Source of the DNA: Candidatus Brachythrix odensensis
GTDB taxonomy: Bacteria > Chloroflexota > Anaerolineae > J036 > Brachytrichaceae
Length of the DNA: 64,000 nt
Reading direction: 5' to 3'
Assembly: GCA_016714465.1 (NCBI GenBank)
Contig: JADKDT010000026.1
Span: forward strand, 62,001 to 126,000
The position numbers and the translations under genes are program-made. Shown here in pieces: positions 55,093 through 63,788 of this stretch (position 1 is the stretch's first letter; each line of letters opens with the position of its first letter). The notes below the pieces were generated by a model. It was not told where the DNA came from and did not search any database. It was given only the letters and a program-made list of their open reading frames with translations.

Positions 55093-55729
55093 CGAGTGTC
55101 TTGACCGCGTCGGGCGGCGGCGAGCGACCTCATTGACGATCATCTTCAAACGTGCATCGCTGCGTCATTCAGGAATCCTTCCCAAAACCGGCAACGCGCC
55201 CGGACTGATATGAGGTGAATCACTGCGCTTTGCGGGCGTGTTCTCGACCCGCTAACGCGGTCGAGGACTCTTCGGCAGGTGGGAGGCATCCGGCCACCAA
55301 AGTCCGCCCTAATAGAAGCCCCGCACGGGCCGGAGGCCTTTGTCCATTCAGCCGGGGCCTTCGAGGCCCCGGACACCCGGCCAGCGCCGACGATGACCGA
55401 GATGTGTCAACCGAGGAATTCAGGTGTTGCGCTTGGTTGCGCACGCCTCTGCCCGCGGTCGGATCTCGGAAACTGCCCCGGGCCATCCTGGCGCGTTGGC
55501 GCACAGTTGCGCGGGGCCCCGGCGCCCGCGCGGCCCCCGCCCCCCGGCCGGCTGCCCCTGCCCGCGGTCGGATCTCGGCCGCAAACGCGCCTAGGGCCAT
55601 CATGGCGCGGTTGGGGCGGCAGGCGGCTAGTGGGGCGGGCGCGGTAGCTAGGTGGCGGGCCTCGGGTTTCGCCTGTTAGCCGGGGACAACAGGGAATGCC
55701 CAAGGCGTCGGCCCGCTGCTGTTCCGCTG
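55093..55729. other. Repeat-filled gap
   Basis: Holds a GGCCGGAGGCCTTTGT element (about 55328) and two copies of a CCCGCGGTCGGATCTCGG unit (55457 and 55558) that recurs diverged at 59957-60006. No gene is seen. Confidence 0.55.
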
Positions 55730-56510
55730 CTAGGCTGTTGCAATCATGTAGCGGAAACTATTGCCCAGATGATACCCACCTGAACTCGTTTTGAAAGGCG
55801 CCAACGCTTTCAAGATTGCATCGCGTACCACGTCTTCGCCACTGACCTGTATGGCTCGTATCGCTGGACCCGTTGACAGAAAACCGCGCAACGCGGTCTT
55901 CTCGTCGCGATAGTCCATCGGACACGTGACGGTCTTGACTGTTGCTGGGGTCATTCCTGCGGTGATGGCGAGGGCTTCCAACGCCCCATCAGCCGAAAGC
56001 GCATATGGTCCGGGGGCACCTGGCGGGGGTGGGGGCAATATTGATCCCATTGCCTTAACAATGGCAGTGGACTCGTTTTCTTCCGGTTTGCCAAAAACCG
56101 CAACCACAACCGCTCCAGTCCGTGATACACGGCGTGCTTCTTCGCAGCGCCTTCACAGGTGAGGCGGCAAATTGAAATGAACTAAAGCCCGTTACGACAT
56201 CAAATGCCTGATCGGCATAGGGTAACTCTTCCATTTCCCCTGTTCGGAAATCACCATCTTGCGCACGCTCACGCGCAATTGCCAAAAGGAGCTCGGATGC
56301 ATCCAGCCCACTAACCCGCGCACCGCGTTTTGCTGCCATCTCGCAAAATATGCCTGACCCACACCCAATATCCAGAATGGATGTGCGCGAATCCACGGCG
56401 GTTTCCTGCAAAACCGCCTCAAAGATCGGCACAGCCATACCTTCCTGTACCTCCGCCCAATCTTTGGCTCGTGCTCCCCAAATCTGTCCTTGCGCACTTG
56501 CTGTACCCAT
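55730..56510 (-). CDS. Class I SAM methyltransferase (frameshifted)
   Basis: The first part has motif I ILDIGCGSGIFCEMAAKRG, an acidic turn in VSGLDASE, and motif around FDVVTGFSSFQFA. The frame breaks near plus 56140; the next frame reads EEARRVSRTGAVVVAVFGKP and runs to 55730. The repaired protein of about 260 residues is a normal UbiE-like methyltransferase. The substrate is unknown. It stands alone between repeat-filled gaps, so it may be decaying. Confidence 0.75.
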
Positions 56511-56970
56511 GAGTTTGCTCCCTGTAAAGGCTGATCGTCTTGTCCAATACCCCAGTTGTTAGTCAAGCCGCCCAAGTGCGGATAACCGGTCGCCTGGGCG
56601 GCCTTGGAGGCGTGGAACTGGCGCCGCCGCGATCATCTGCAAAACATCCTTCCGCTCACGTTCAGCCATCAGCCGAGTGTAGGCGTTTTCGGTAATCGTG
56701 CAAGGCGGGCCCAGGGCGTGGCGTCTGGGGCGTTATCTTTGGGCGCAGTCGTATCTCTGCCGTGAAAAGCACCGCCGTACTTTATGTGGCGCCTTTGGGT
56801 ATCCCCAACGGTCCCACCCCCCCCCCCCCCCCGCCCCCCACCACCCCCCCCCCCCCCCCCCCCCCCCCCCCGGGCGTGATCGATCTGCTGGTTGGCGACC
56901 GGTGTTGATGCCGGCGGCCGACATAGACCGAAGCCGGCGGCACAAATGATGGCAAGTCCGCCCGAAGGCT
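56511..56970. other. Gap with a long poly-C tract
   Basis: C-runs at 56818-56871 (15, 6 and about 28 C, broken by single G/A bases). No gene seen in this stretch. Confidence 0.6.
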
Positions 56971-56971
56971 C

Positions 56972-57002
56972 TTGACACGGAGTTCACTCCAAGTGCTAAG
57001 CT
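56972..57002 (+). promoter_or_regulatory. MerR-style promoter upstream of the DUF362 gene
   Basis: TTGACA 56972-56977 and TAAGCT 56997-57002 with a 19-bp spacer, too long for normal sigma70 use. The spacer holds the dyad GGAGTTCACTCC. This is the classical MerR-family layout; no MerR gene lies nearby. Confidence 0.65.
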
Positions 57003-57121
57003 CATAACCAAGAGGACGTGATCAACCCTGGGCCCGAGTGATGTTTCATTCAAACCTGCCGGCATGCGGCACGCGTGGCCTATGTCGCGCGCCGGCGGAA
57101 AGGTAAAGGAGACTCACATCC

Positions 57122-58216
57122 ATGTCTGAAAAGAACGACGCGAATCGCCGGGACTTTCTGCGTGGCCTGCTGGCACTCCCGATGGCCGGCGTGGCAATGA
57201 GCCTCGGTGGCTGTGGGGGCCCGGCCCCCACACGGGTGGCTCCAACCGTGCGGGCGGACACCCCGACACAGGCGCCAACACAAGCGCCGACACAGGCACC
57301 GACACTGGCACCGACACAAGTGCCGCCACAAGCCGCTTCCGCGCCCACGGAGGCACCCACCCCCACTGCGGCGCAGCCAAGGAACCCAGCCAGCGTAGGG
57401 GATACCTACCTGGCGGTCGTGCGCGGCCAGACCCCCGGTCCAGCCGAGCTCACGCGGCGGGCGATCGCCGCCCTGGGTGGCATCGAGCGCTGGGTGAAGC
57501 GGGGCGCAGACGTGATCATCAAGCCCAACATCTGCAACGCGTACAACGGCCCTGAGTACGCCAGCACCACCAACCCGGAGGTTGTGGCCGCCATCGTCGC
57601 GCTGTGCGTCGGCGCCGGCGCCAAACGGGTGCGCGTGATGGACTTCCCGTTCGGCGGCACCGCCCAAAACGCCTACCGGGCGAGCGGGATTGCCCAGGCC
57701 GTCGAGGCCGCCGGCGGCCGGATGGAGCTGATGAATTCGCTCAACTACCAGGTCGTGAAGATCCCCAATGCGCTGGCGCTGAGGCAGACCGAGGTCTATG
57801 CCGATCTCCTCAAGGCCGATGCGGTCATCAACGTGCCCATCGCCAAGCACCACAGCATGGCCACACTCACGCTTGGCCTCAAGAACCTGATGGGTACGGT
57901 CAAGGACCGCCGCACGATCCACGCCAGCGGCCTGCACGAGTCCATCGTCGACCTGGCGACCGTCATCAAGCCGCAACTGACCGTCATCGATGCGACCCGT
58001 ATTTTGATGGCCAACGGCCCGACTGGCGGCAACCTGAACGACGTCAAGCGGATGGACACGGTGATCGCCAGTGCCGACGTGGTGTCGGCCGACGCATACG
58101 CAACCACCCTGTTCGGAAAGACCGGCGCCGACATCGCCTATATCGCCCTGGCCGCCAAGCTTGGGCTGGGCAGGATGGACCTCAAATCGATCAAGATCGA
58201 AGAAATATACGCATAA
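57122..58216 (+). CDS. DUF362 lipoprotein with Tat-type signal
   Basis: 364 residues. The signal has RRDFLRG and the lipobox LGGCGG, so it is exported folded and lipid-anchored. A Thr/Pro/Gln stalk (about 40-85) precedes the DUF362 domain (VIIKPNICNAYNGPEYAST, MDFPFGGTAQNAY, INVPIAKHHSMATLTLGLKNLMG). No ferredoxin Cys motif is present in it. AAAGGAG precedes the ATG. The next gene, a polyferredoxin membrane protein, follows by 22 nt; the pair probably forms an electron-transfer unit at the membrane (inference). Confidence 0.87.
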   Translation: MSEKNDANRRDFLRGLLALPMAGVAMSLGGCGGPAPTRVAPTVRADTPTQAPTQAPTQAPTLAPTQVPPQAASAPTEAPTPTAAQPRNPASVGDTYLAVVRGQTPGPAELTRRAIAALGGIERWVKRGADVIIKPNICNAYNGPEYASTTNPEVVAAIVALCVGAGAKRVRVMDFPFGGTAQNAYRASGIAQAVEAAGGRMELMNSLNYQVVKIPNALALRQTEVYADLLKADAVINVPIAKHHSMATLTLGLKNLMGTVKDRRTIHASGLHESIVDLATVIKPQLTVIDATRILMANGPTGGNLNDVKRMDTVIASADVVSADAYATTLFGKTGADIAYIALAAKLGLGRMDLKSIKIEEIYA

Positions 58217-58238
58217 CACGGTTTGCAAGGAGGGTCTG

Positions 58239-59777
58239 ATGAGAGCGAATACCTTGCGCCGGCTGCGTCCGTGGGTGCAGGCTCTGGCGTTCATCCTCTT
58301 CATCGTGGTGTTTGTGGCTGCAGGGCGGGTCAGTTTTCTGCCGGCAGACCTGTTCTTCCGCCTCGACCCGCTGGCCGCGCTGGCGGAAATGCTGGCATCC
58401 CGGAACCCGGTGCCGGCGATGCTGGCCGGCGGGCTCATCGTGCTGGTGCTGACGGTCGTCGCCGGGCGGGTCTGGTGCGGCTGGCTGTGCCCGCTGGGTA
58501 CCGTGCTCGATTGGGTGCCGGCGCACAAGCCGACGCCGAAGGAGACGGATCTTGACCACCGTTGGCGGCAGGTCAAGTATTTCCTGCTGGGCCTCATCCT
58601 GCTGGCCGCCGTGCTGGGCAATCTGAGCCTGATGATCCTGGACCCCATCACGCTGATCTACCGCACCAGTGCCAGCGCCGGCTGGCCGGCGCTGATGGCG
58701 ATCGTCTCGGGCCTCGAACGGGCGGTGTCCGATCTGCCGGTGCCTGGCCTTAAGGATGCCGTCGTCTCCGCCGACAACTTCCTGCGGAACGTCGCGCTGC
58801 CCATGTACCAGCCGGTCTATGAGCTGGGCGGCCTGACCGCGCTGGTGTTCGTGGCTGTGCTGGCCTTGAATGCCAAGCGCGCGCGCTTCTGGTGCCGATA
58901 CCTGTGCCCGCTCGGGGCGCTGCTCGGGCTGGTCAGCAAGGTCGCCTGGTTGCGACGCACGCTGGGCGATGCCTGTGTCGAGTGCGCGCGCTGTGCGCGG
59001 GCCTGCCCGACCGGGACGATCGACGCCGCGCAGCACTATGCCAGCGACCCATCCGAGTGCATCATGTGCCTCGAATGCGTGCCGGTCTGCGCCAAGGCGG
59101 GCCAGCATTTCCGCGGCCACCTGGCGCCGGCGGCCTGGCGGTCCTACGATCCCTCGCGGCGCCAGATCATCGCTTCGGCCGGCGCGGCTGTGGCCGTGGC
59201 GAGCTTGAGCGCGGTGGAACCTTCGGCCCAGCGCCCCCAGCCGTTCCTGCTGCGCCCGCCGGGTGCCGTGGACCCGGATTTTCTCGGCCAGTGCCTGCGA
59301 TGCGGGGTCTGCCTGAGGGTCTGCCCGACCTCGGGCCTGCAGCCCAGCCTGACGATCGCCGGCTGGAGCGGCATCTGGACGCCGGTGCTCACGCCGCGCC
59401 TGGGCTACTGCGATTTCTCCTGCAACGCCTGCGGCCAGGCGTGCCCGACCGGCGCCATCCCCCGGCTGACGCTCGACGACAAGCGCAGAACGGTCATCGG
59501 GCACGCCTACGTGGACCGCAACCGCTGCCTGCCGTGGGCCAGCGGGCGCAACTGCATCACCTGCGAGGAGATGTGCCCGTTGCCCCAGAAGGCGATTCAG
59601 TTGGAGGAGGTGGAGGCGTGGACAGCGGACGGACGAACCACCAACGTAAAACGCCCACACGTGCTGCAGGAGCGCTGCATCGGCTGCGGCATCTGCGAGA
59701 ATAACTGCCCACTGAGCGGACAAGCCGCCATCCGTGTCTATGCGCCGACGGATCTGGGCGTTGCCGCACCGGGGTAA
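58239..59777 (+). CDS. NapH/NosR-like polyferredoxin membrane protein
   Basis: 512 residues from ATG 58239 (AAGGAGG upstream). Membrane segments at about 12-30, 60-80, 110-130 and 205-225 include the paired motifs GRVWCGWLCPLGT and CRYLCPLGALLG of NapH/NosR/CcoG proteins. Cys motifs for at least four clusters follow (CVECARCARACP, CIMCLECVPVC, CLRCGVCLRVCP, CNACGQACP, CIGCGICENNCP). An internal RRQIIASAGAAVAV looks like a Tat-type segment in the middle. It would pass electrons between the membrane and the exported DUF362 protein or another oxidoreductase. Confidence 0.9.
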   Translation: MRANTLRRLRPWVQALAFILFIVVFVAAGRVSFLPADLFFRLDPLAALAEMLASRNPVPAMLAGGLIVLVLTVVAGRVWCGWLCPLGTVLDWVPAHKPTPKETDLDHRWRQVKYFLLGLILLAAVLGNLSLMILDPITLIYRTSASAGWPALMAIVSGLERAVSDLPVPGLKDAVVSADNFLRNVALPMYQPVYELGGLTALVFVAVLALNAKRARFWCRYLCPLGALLGLVSKVAWLRRTLGDACVECARCARACPTGTIDAAQHYASDPSECIMCLECVPVCAKAGQHFRGHLAPAAWRSYDPSRRQIIASAGAAVAVASLSAVEPSAQRPQPFLLRPPGAVDPDFLGQCLRCGVCLRVCPTSGLQPSLTIAGWSGIWTPVLTPRLGYCDFSCNACGQACPTGAIPRLTLDDKRRTVIGHAYVDRNRCLPWASGRNCITCEEMCPLPQKAIQLEEVEAWTADGRTTNVKRPHVLQERCIGCGICENNCPLSGQAAIRVYAPTDLGVAAPG

Positions 59778-60017
59778 TCCTGCCATAGACGCAGCGCGCT
59801 ACCAGGCAGCGCATGCGTCATGCGCTACTGACCAATGACTTCATCCAGTTCCAGTCCACCGCGAAGCGTGATTTGTTTGAGGGCTTGGTCACCGCCTTTC
59901 CAGATGCGCGACACAGGCACCGTGACACGCTGAATTGCTACTCGGGTCTTGTCTCCGCCCGCGTTCGGCTCTCGGCCGCAAAACGCGCCCTGGGCCTCCT
60001 GATGGCGTTCGGGCGGC

Positions 60018-60699
60018 CTATCGCTGCATCAACGGCAAAATGCGCGCGGGGACGAGGGACGCGGCGGGTGCCACGTCATTGCGCTGGCAATCACCGACCG
60101 GGAAGGAGTTCGCGAGCTGACCCTGACATGCCGTTCCGGTCGTATTGCACGAGTTGTTACCGATCGAATCAGCTGCCGTGTAGCACGCATACGTGCCAAT
60201 GCACGAGCCTGCGCCGATCGAACCGGTAGCATAGTTGCACGCGAAGTCGCCGTTGCACGAGCCTGCGCTGATCGAACCGGCAGCGGAGCGGCACGTCTGA
60301 AGGCCAACGCACGAGCCTGCGCCGATCGAACCGGCTGCGAAGGCGCACGAATTGTAGCTATTGCACGAGCCTGCGCCGATCGGACCGGCAGCGTCGAAGC
60401 ACGCGTTGTTGCCAGTGCAGGAGCCTGCGCCGATCGTTCCGGTGTATGGGTTGCTGTGATAGCACGCCTGTAGTGCCATTGCACGAGCCGTCGGCAACCT
60501 GAGATAGATCAACAATGTTCCTGCATGAGTTGAAGCCATCGCACTTGACCAACGGGATGGCCACTTCGGGCAGATCTACGCGAGTGGCGGCCAGAGCGCT
60601 GACTGCGCTGGTTGCGGCAAATAGCGCCAGGACAGCGGCGCCGATGAGCGCCAGGAGAAGCAGTGGTCCGATGCGGGTTGGCGTTTTCGGCTGCTTCAT
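60018..60699 (-). CDS. Cys-rich 20-residue-repeat secreted protein (frameshifted)
   Basis: Starts with a signal peptide (MKQPKTPTRIGPLLLLALIG). A one-base insertion near plus 60460 separates it from the repeat part; removing a G joins VADGSCNGTT to ACYHSNPYTG. About seven units of SIGAGSCNGxxACxxAxG type follow, then ASLVPARILPLMQR. The N-terminal lead-in (IPLVKCDGFNSC) matches the start of the 1-714 protein (IPLTKCTGIEAC), so the two are paralogues; this one lacks the Thr/Pro stalk. Function unknown; surface or matrix protein. Confidence 0.75.
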
Positions 60700-61046
60700 T
60701 TTGTTGAACGCGGCGTTCTACTCAATTCACGCAATCGCGCCGGACCATGCGGCGCGGATCAGGCGGGCACGCCGGGGCCTTCGAGGCCCCGGACGCCCGG
60801 ACAGCACCGCTGCTCAGAAGCCAGGCCGCTACTTGTTTGCGGAAGCATCCTGAGCGGAGCCGAAGGACGCTTCCGCCGGCTGGTCGAGCGCAGGCGCCCT
60901 TCGACTTCGCTCAGGGGGCCTCCTTCGACTACGCGCATCGACGCTTGCGCGCCGATGCGCTCCGCTCAGGATGCCTGCGCTTATTGTGTGCGCTGCCGCG
61001 CACACGCGGTATCTGGCCGCTCTTTCCGCGGAAAGTGATTCGGAAG
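60700..61046. repeat. Dispersed repeats
   Basis: A CCGGGGCCTTCGAGGCCCCGG palindrome (60772-60792) and a 160-nt element at 60866-61026 related to 30361-30502. No gene seen. Confidence 0.6.
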
Positions 61047-62421
61047 TCAGGGGAGCGGGCGCAATGCGATCGTGATCGCGTTGCCAACGTCGGGGTCGTT
61101 GCTGGCGATGGCCGTCAGAGCGCCGGTGGCCTGGGCCGTCGTCTGATAGACGCGGTTCGCTTCGATCGATATGCCCACCGTAGTCGGCGACGGAATGCTC
61201 GCGCGATCGAACGACTCGGTCATCCCCGCCGGCGGCGTCCATGTCGCCGCGCTCGCGAACGCGTGCGATGTCACGATCATCACGCCGTTGACGGATGGCG
61301 TGATGCTTGGCGCCGTGTGCTGCAGTGAACTCGCGGTGGCCAGACCGCTAGACTGGTCGATCGGGCTGATTGTGTTGACACCTGTAAACGACTGGATGCC
61401 TCCGACCGCGCCTTCGTGGGAGATTGAGAGATCCCAAACGTAGCTCGTGCCTTCGGCAGCGCCGGCGATGCGGTAGTAGACCGCGAGTGCGCTCGTGGTC
61501 GCGTTGATATTGTTCACCCGTCTGATCAGCGTCCATCCGGCGGGGGGAGTGATGGTCGCGTTGCTGGGGCGCACCGCGATAGAAGGCGATCATCACATCG
61601 CCGGCCGTGGTCCCGGCGGGCTTTGCAATGGTCAGATCGCCCGTGGTGACGCCGGCGGATTCCGCCGAGCGGAACGTGATCTTTGGGGTCGCGGTTGCAG
61701 TGGCGGTTGTCGTCGCCGTCGATGTGGGCGTCGGCGTGGGCGTGTCGGTCGGCGTCGGCGCGGGCGCGGGCGTGTTCGTCGCAGTTTCAGTGGGCGTGGG
61801 AGTACGGGTGACCGTGCCCGTTGACGTCGGCGTGCCGGAGGGTGTCGCTGAAGGCGTTGGCGTTCCAGTTGCCGTCGCTGACGCTGTTGCTGTTGCCGTT
61901 GGCGTGGGCGACGCGGTTGGGGTTGGGCTTTGCAGCACGCGAATCAAGCCGGCCAATCGGACGCCCGCGATATCGGCGCCATACGCCACCTCACCTGCGC
62001 TTTCGAACGTCACGGTGAACGCATCGCCTGACAGCAATGTGGCCGAGAAAACGGAATGGGTCGTTTCAACGGACGACGCGCGGGCCAACCCGGAAGACGC
62101 TTGGGCAGAGATCGCGGGCAGGTAGGCGCGCGGCTGAATATCGCTGCGCACGATGGCTGACTGCGCGCCCACGTAGGTGAACACCACCGAACCGCCGACT
62201 TGAATGTCCAGCGAATCAGGCGCGATTGCGCCATCGGTGATCGTGACATTCCAGATGCCAGTTTGGACACTCGGATTGGCCGCCTCTCGCCGATTGACGT
62301 GATTGTTGGCCTGGACGCTGGCGGCGCTGGCGGAGTTCAGCAAAGTAACGATGACAAGCCCCGCTGCGATACTCAGCAGGCTGAAGGCCAGGGAAACGGA
62401 AACGCGGGGGCGATCTTTCAC
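61047..62421 (-). CDS. Secreted protein with Thr/Pro stalk (frameshifted)
   Basis: A signal peptide (MKDRPRVSVSLAFSLLSIAAG) is followed by a beta domain of cupredoxin-like pattern (VTITDGAIAPDSLDIQVGGS) that lacks the His/Cys copper ligands. A Thr/Pro stalk covers about residues 165-245. The last part starts ITFRSAESAGVTTGDLTIA. A one-base insertion near plus 61571 breaks the frame; removing a G joins VMIAFYR to VRPSNATITPPAGWTLI. The C-terminal domain is a jelly-roll-like beta domain often found in phage and surface proteins. Role: surface binding or structure. Confidence 0.72.
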
Positions 62422-62559
62422 GGGGCGATGTTAGGCCCAATCGCTGAAACGCACAAGGACGCGAGGCGCCGGCCCATCGGGGCGCGGCCGAAATCGAATC
62501 GTGCGGGCGGGAGGCCGAAGGCCTTCGTTGCATCAGCCGGCACCGTCTCCTGCTCGGAG

Positions 62560-63000
62560 AAGGTCATGATTGGCTGAAGTTCTCAGGGTCATCACATCGT
62601 CATCCCCGCGAAAGCGCAATGGTATTAAGTTAGCGCAAAGGGCGAGCATGAAGGGACCTTCGGACCGGCGCGGGCGCGAGTATCTCGCGTCTGGCATCCT
62701 GAGTGCGGCCCACCGATCTGATGCATAAACGCGAGTAGCAGGCCGCGCGAAGGACCCCTGTGACGTTGCACGGAAGCATAGGATATCGGTGACAACACGC
62801 GTATGCCGATCCACCCATGCGCGGGGTGACATCACAGGGGTCCTTCGCTCGCCCCCACCGCTCGTCCCTCCCGAGACCCTATGGGGCTCGCTCAGGATGA
62901 CAAGAAAGGAGGATCGTTCGTGCGGCATCTTGCGCATGCGCACCTTTACTTCATGCCATTGCGCTTTCGCGGGGATGACAGGCAGAAAACCTGAGGTAGT
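62560..63000. repeat. Imperfect long inverted repeat
   Basis: CATCCCCGCGAAAGCGCAAT near 62602 pairs with its inverse near 62960, and ACCCCTGTGACG near 62755 with its inverse near 62830. No gene seen in 62422-63027. Confidence 0.6.
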
Positions 63001-63027
63001 CAGGAGAAAACCATGGGCTCGTATCGG

Positions 63028-63528
63028 TCAATCAACCTGCCGGGTTTTGCGGTCGTAGACCCGCATCCCCCGGGCGAGGTAGTTCTTGAGCGCGGCGGGA
63101 TCATCGAGCGTGCAGGTATGCAACCAGACGCGTTGCGCGTCCCAGGACCACGCGCGCTTGAGCGCATCGGTCAAGAGCGCGCCACCCAGACCGCGCCCGA
63201 TGAAATCCGGCGCGAGCCCGAAGTAGGCGACTTCGACCGCCTGGGCGTCGTCGCGGCGCAGCTCGTAGTAGCCGGCCGTCGCGCCGCGCAACGACGCGAC
63301 AAAGGTGCGACGCTGTTCGTCAGCGGCGTAGCGCTCCCAGTCCAGATCACTCCAGCCGAGTTTGTCGATCCATCCCCATTGCTCGCCGACCAGCAGATAG
63401 AGCGCGCGATTGAGTCTCCAGTCGCGCTCGACAGCTTCGCGCACGATGAAATCGGGGTCGTTCATGGGCGCCGGCACAAGCTCCTTGAGGGCGCTCATCT
63501 GGAGATAGGTTGTGATGACTTCTGGCAT
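63028..63528 (-). CDS. GNAT family N-acetyltransferase
   Basis: 166 residues. Motif A, the acetyl-CoA-binding loop, is VEVAYFGLAPDFIGRGLGGALL (R/Q-x-x-G-x-G/A present), followed by VWLHTCTLDDPAALKNYLARG as motif B, with a Tyr near the end as the usual general acid. It transfers acetyl from acetyl-CoA to an amine; the substrate is unknown. A complete gene of normal length, alone on its strand, with three tandem repeats upstream. Confidence 0.87.
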   Translation of the reverse strand: MPEVITTYLQMSALKELVPAPMNDPDFIVREAVERDWRLNRALYLLVGEQWGWIDKLGWSDLDWERYAADEQRRTFVASLRGATAGYYELRRDDAQAVEVAYFGLAPDFIGRGLGGALLTDALKRAWSWDAQRVWLHTCTLDDPAALKNYLARGMRVYDRKTRQVD

Positions 63529-63562
63529 TTGTGGGTCTTTGCGGGCATCGTGCGGACTGTGC

Positions 63563-63780
63563 GCCGATAACGTAATTCCGTTGTAGGCGCAGCCTTCAGG
63601 CTGCGCTTGCGACTGCTGCGCGGGCTGAAGCCCGCGCCTACATGGGCCGATAACGTCATTCCGTTGTAGGCGCAGCCTTCAGGCTGCGCTTGCGACTGCT
63701 GCGCGGGCTTCAGCCCGCGCAGCAGTCGCCGATAACGTCATTCCGTTGTAGGCGCAGCCTTCAGGCTGCGCTCGCAGCTG
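63563..63780. repeat. Three tandem 82-bp repeats
   Basis: Units start at 63563, 63646 and 63728 with GCCGATAACGT(A/C)ATTCCG. Each contains GGCGCAGCCTTCAGGCTGCG, and the second inverts part of the first. They sit upstream of the GNAT gene on its promoter side. Confidence 0.8.
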
Positions 63781-63788
63781 AAGCGGGG

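Noticed and set aside
58191..59786. 531-codon open frame on the minus strand
   Set aside because: Complement of the polyferredoxin gene, which has clear Cys motifs and a ribosome site.
59813..60229. 138-codon plus-strand frame
   Set aside because: No start signal or motif; overlaps a dispersed repeat and the antisense of the Cys-rich gene.
63563..63780. Possible CRISPR array
   Set aside because: The three units are tandem and nearly identical with no unique spacers, and no cas genes are present.
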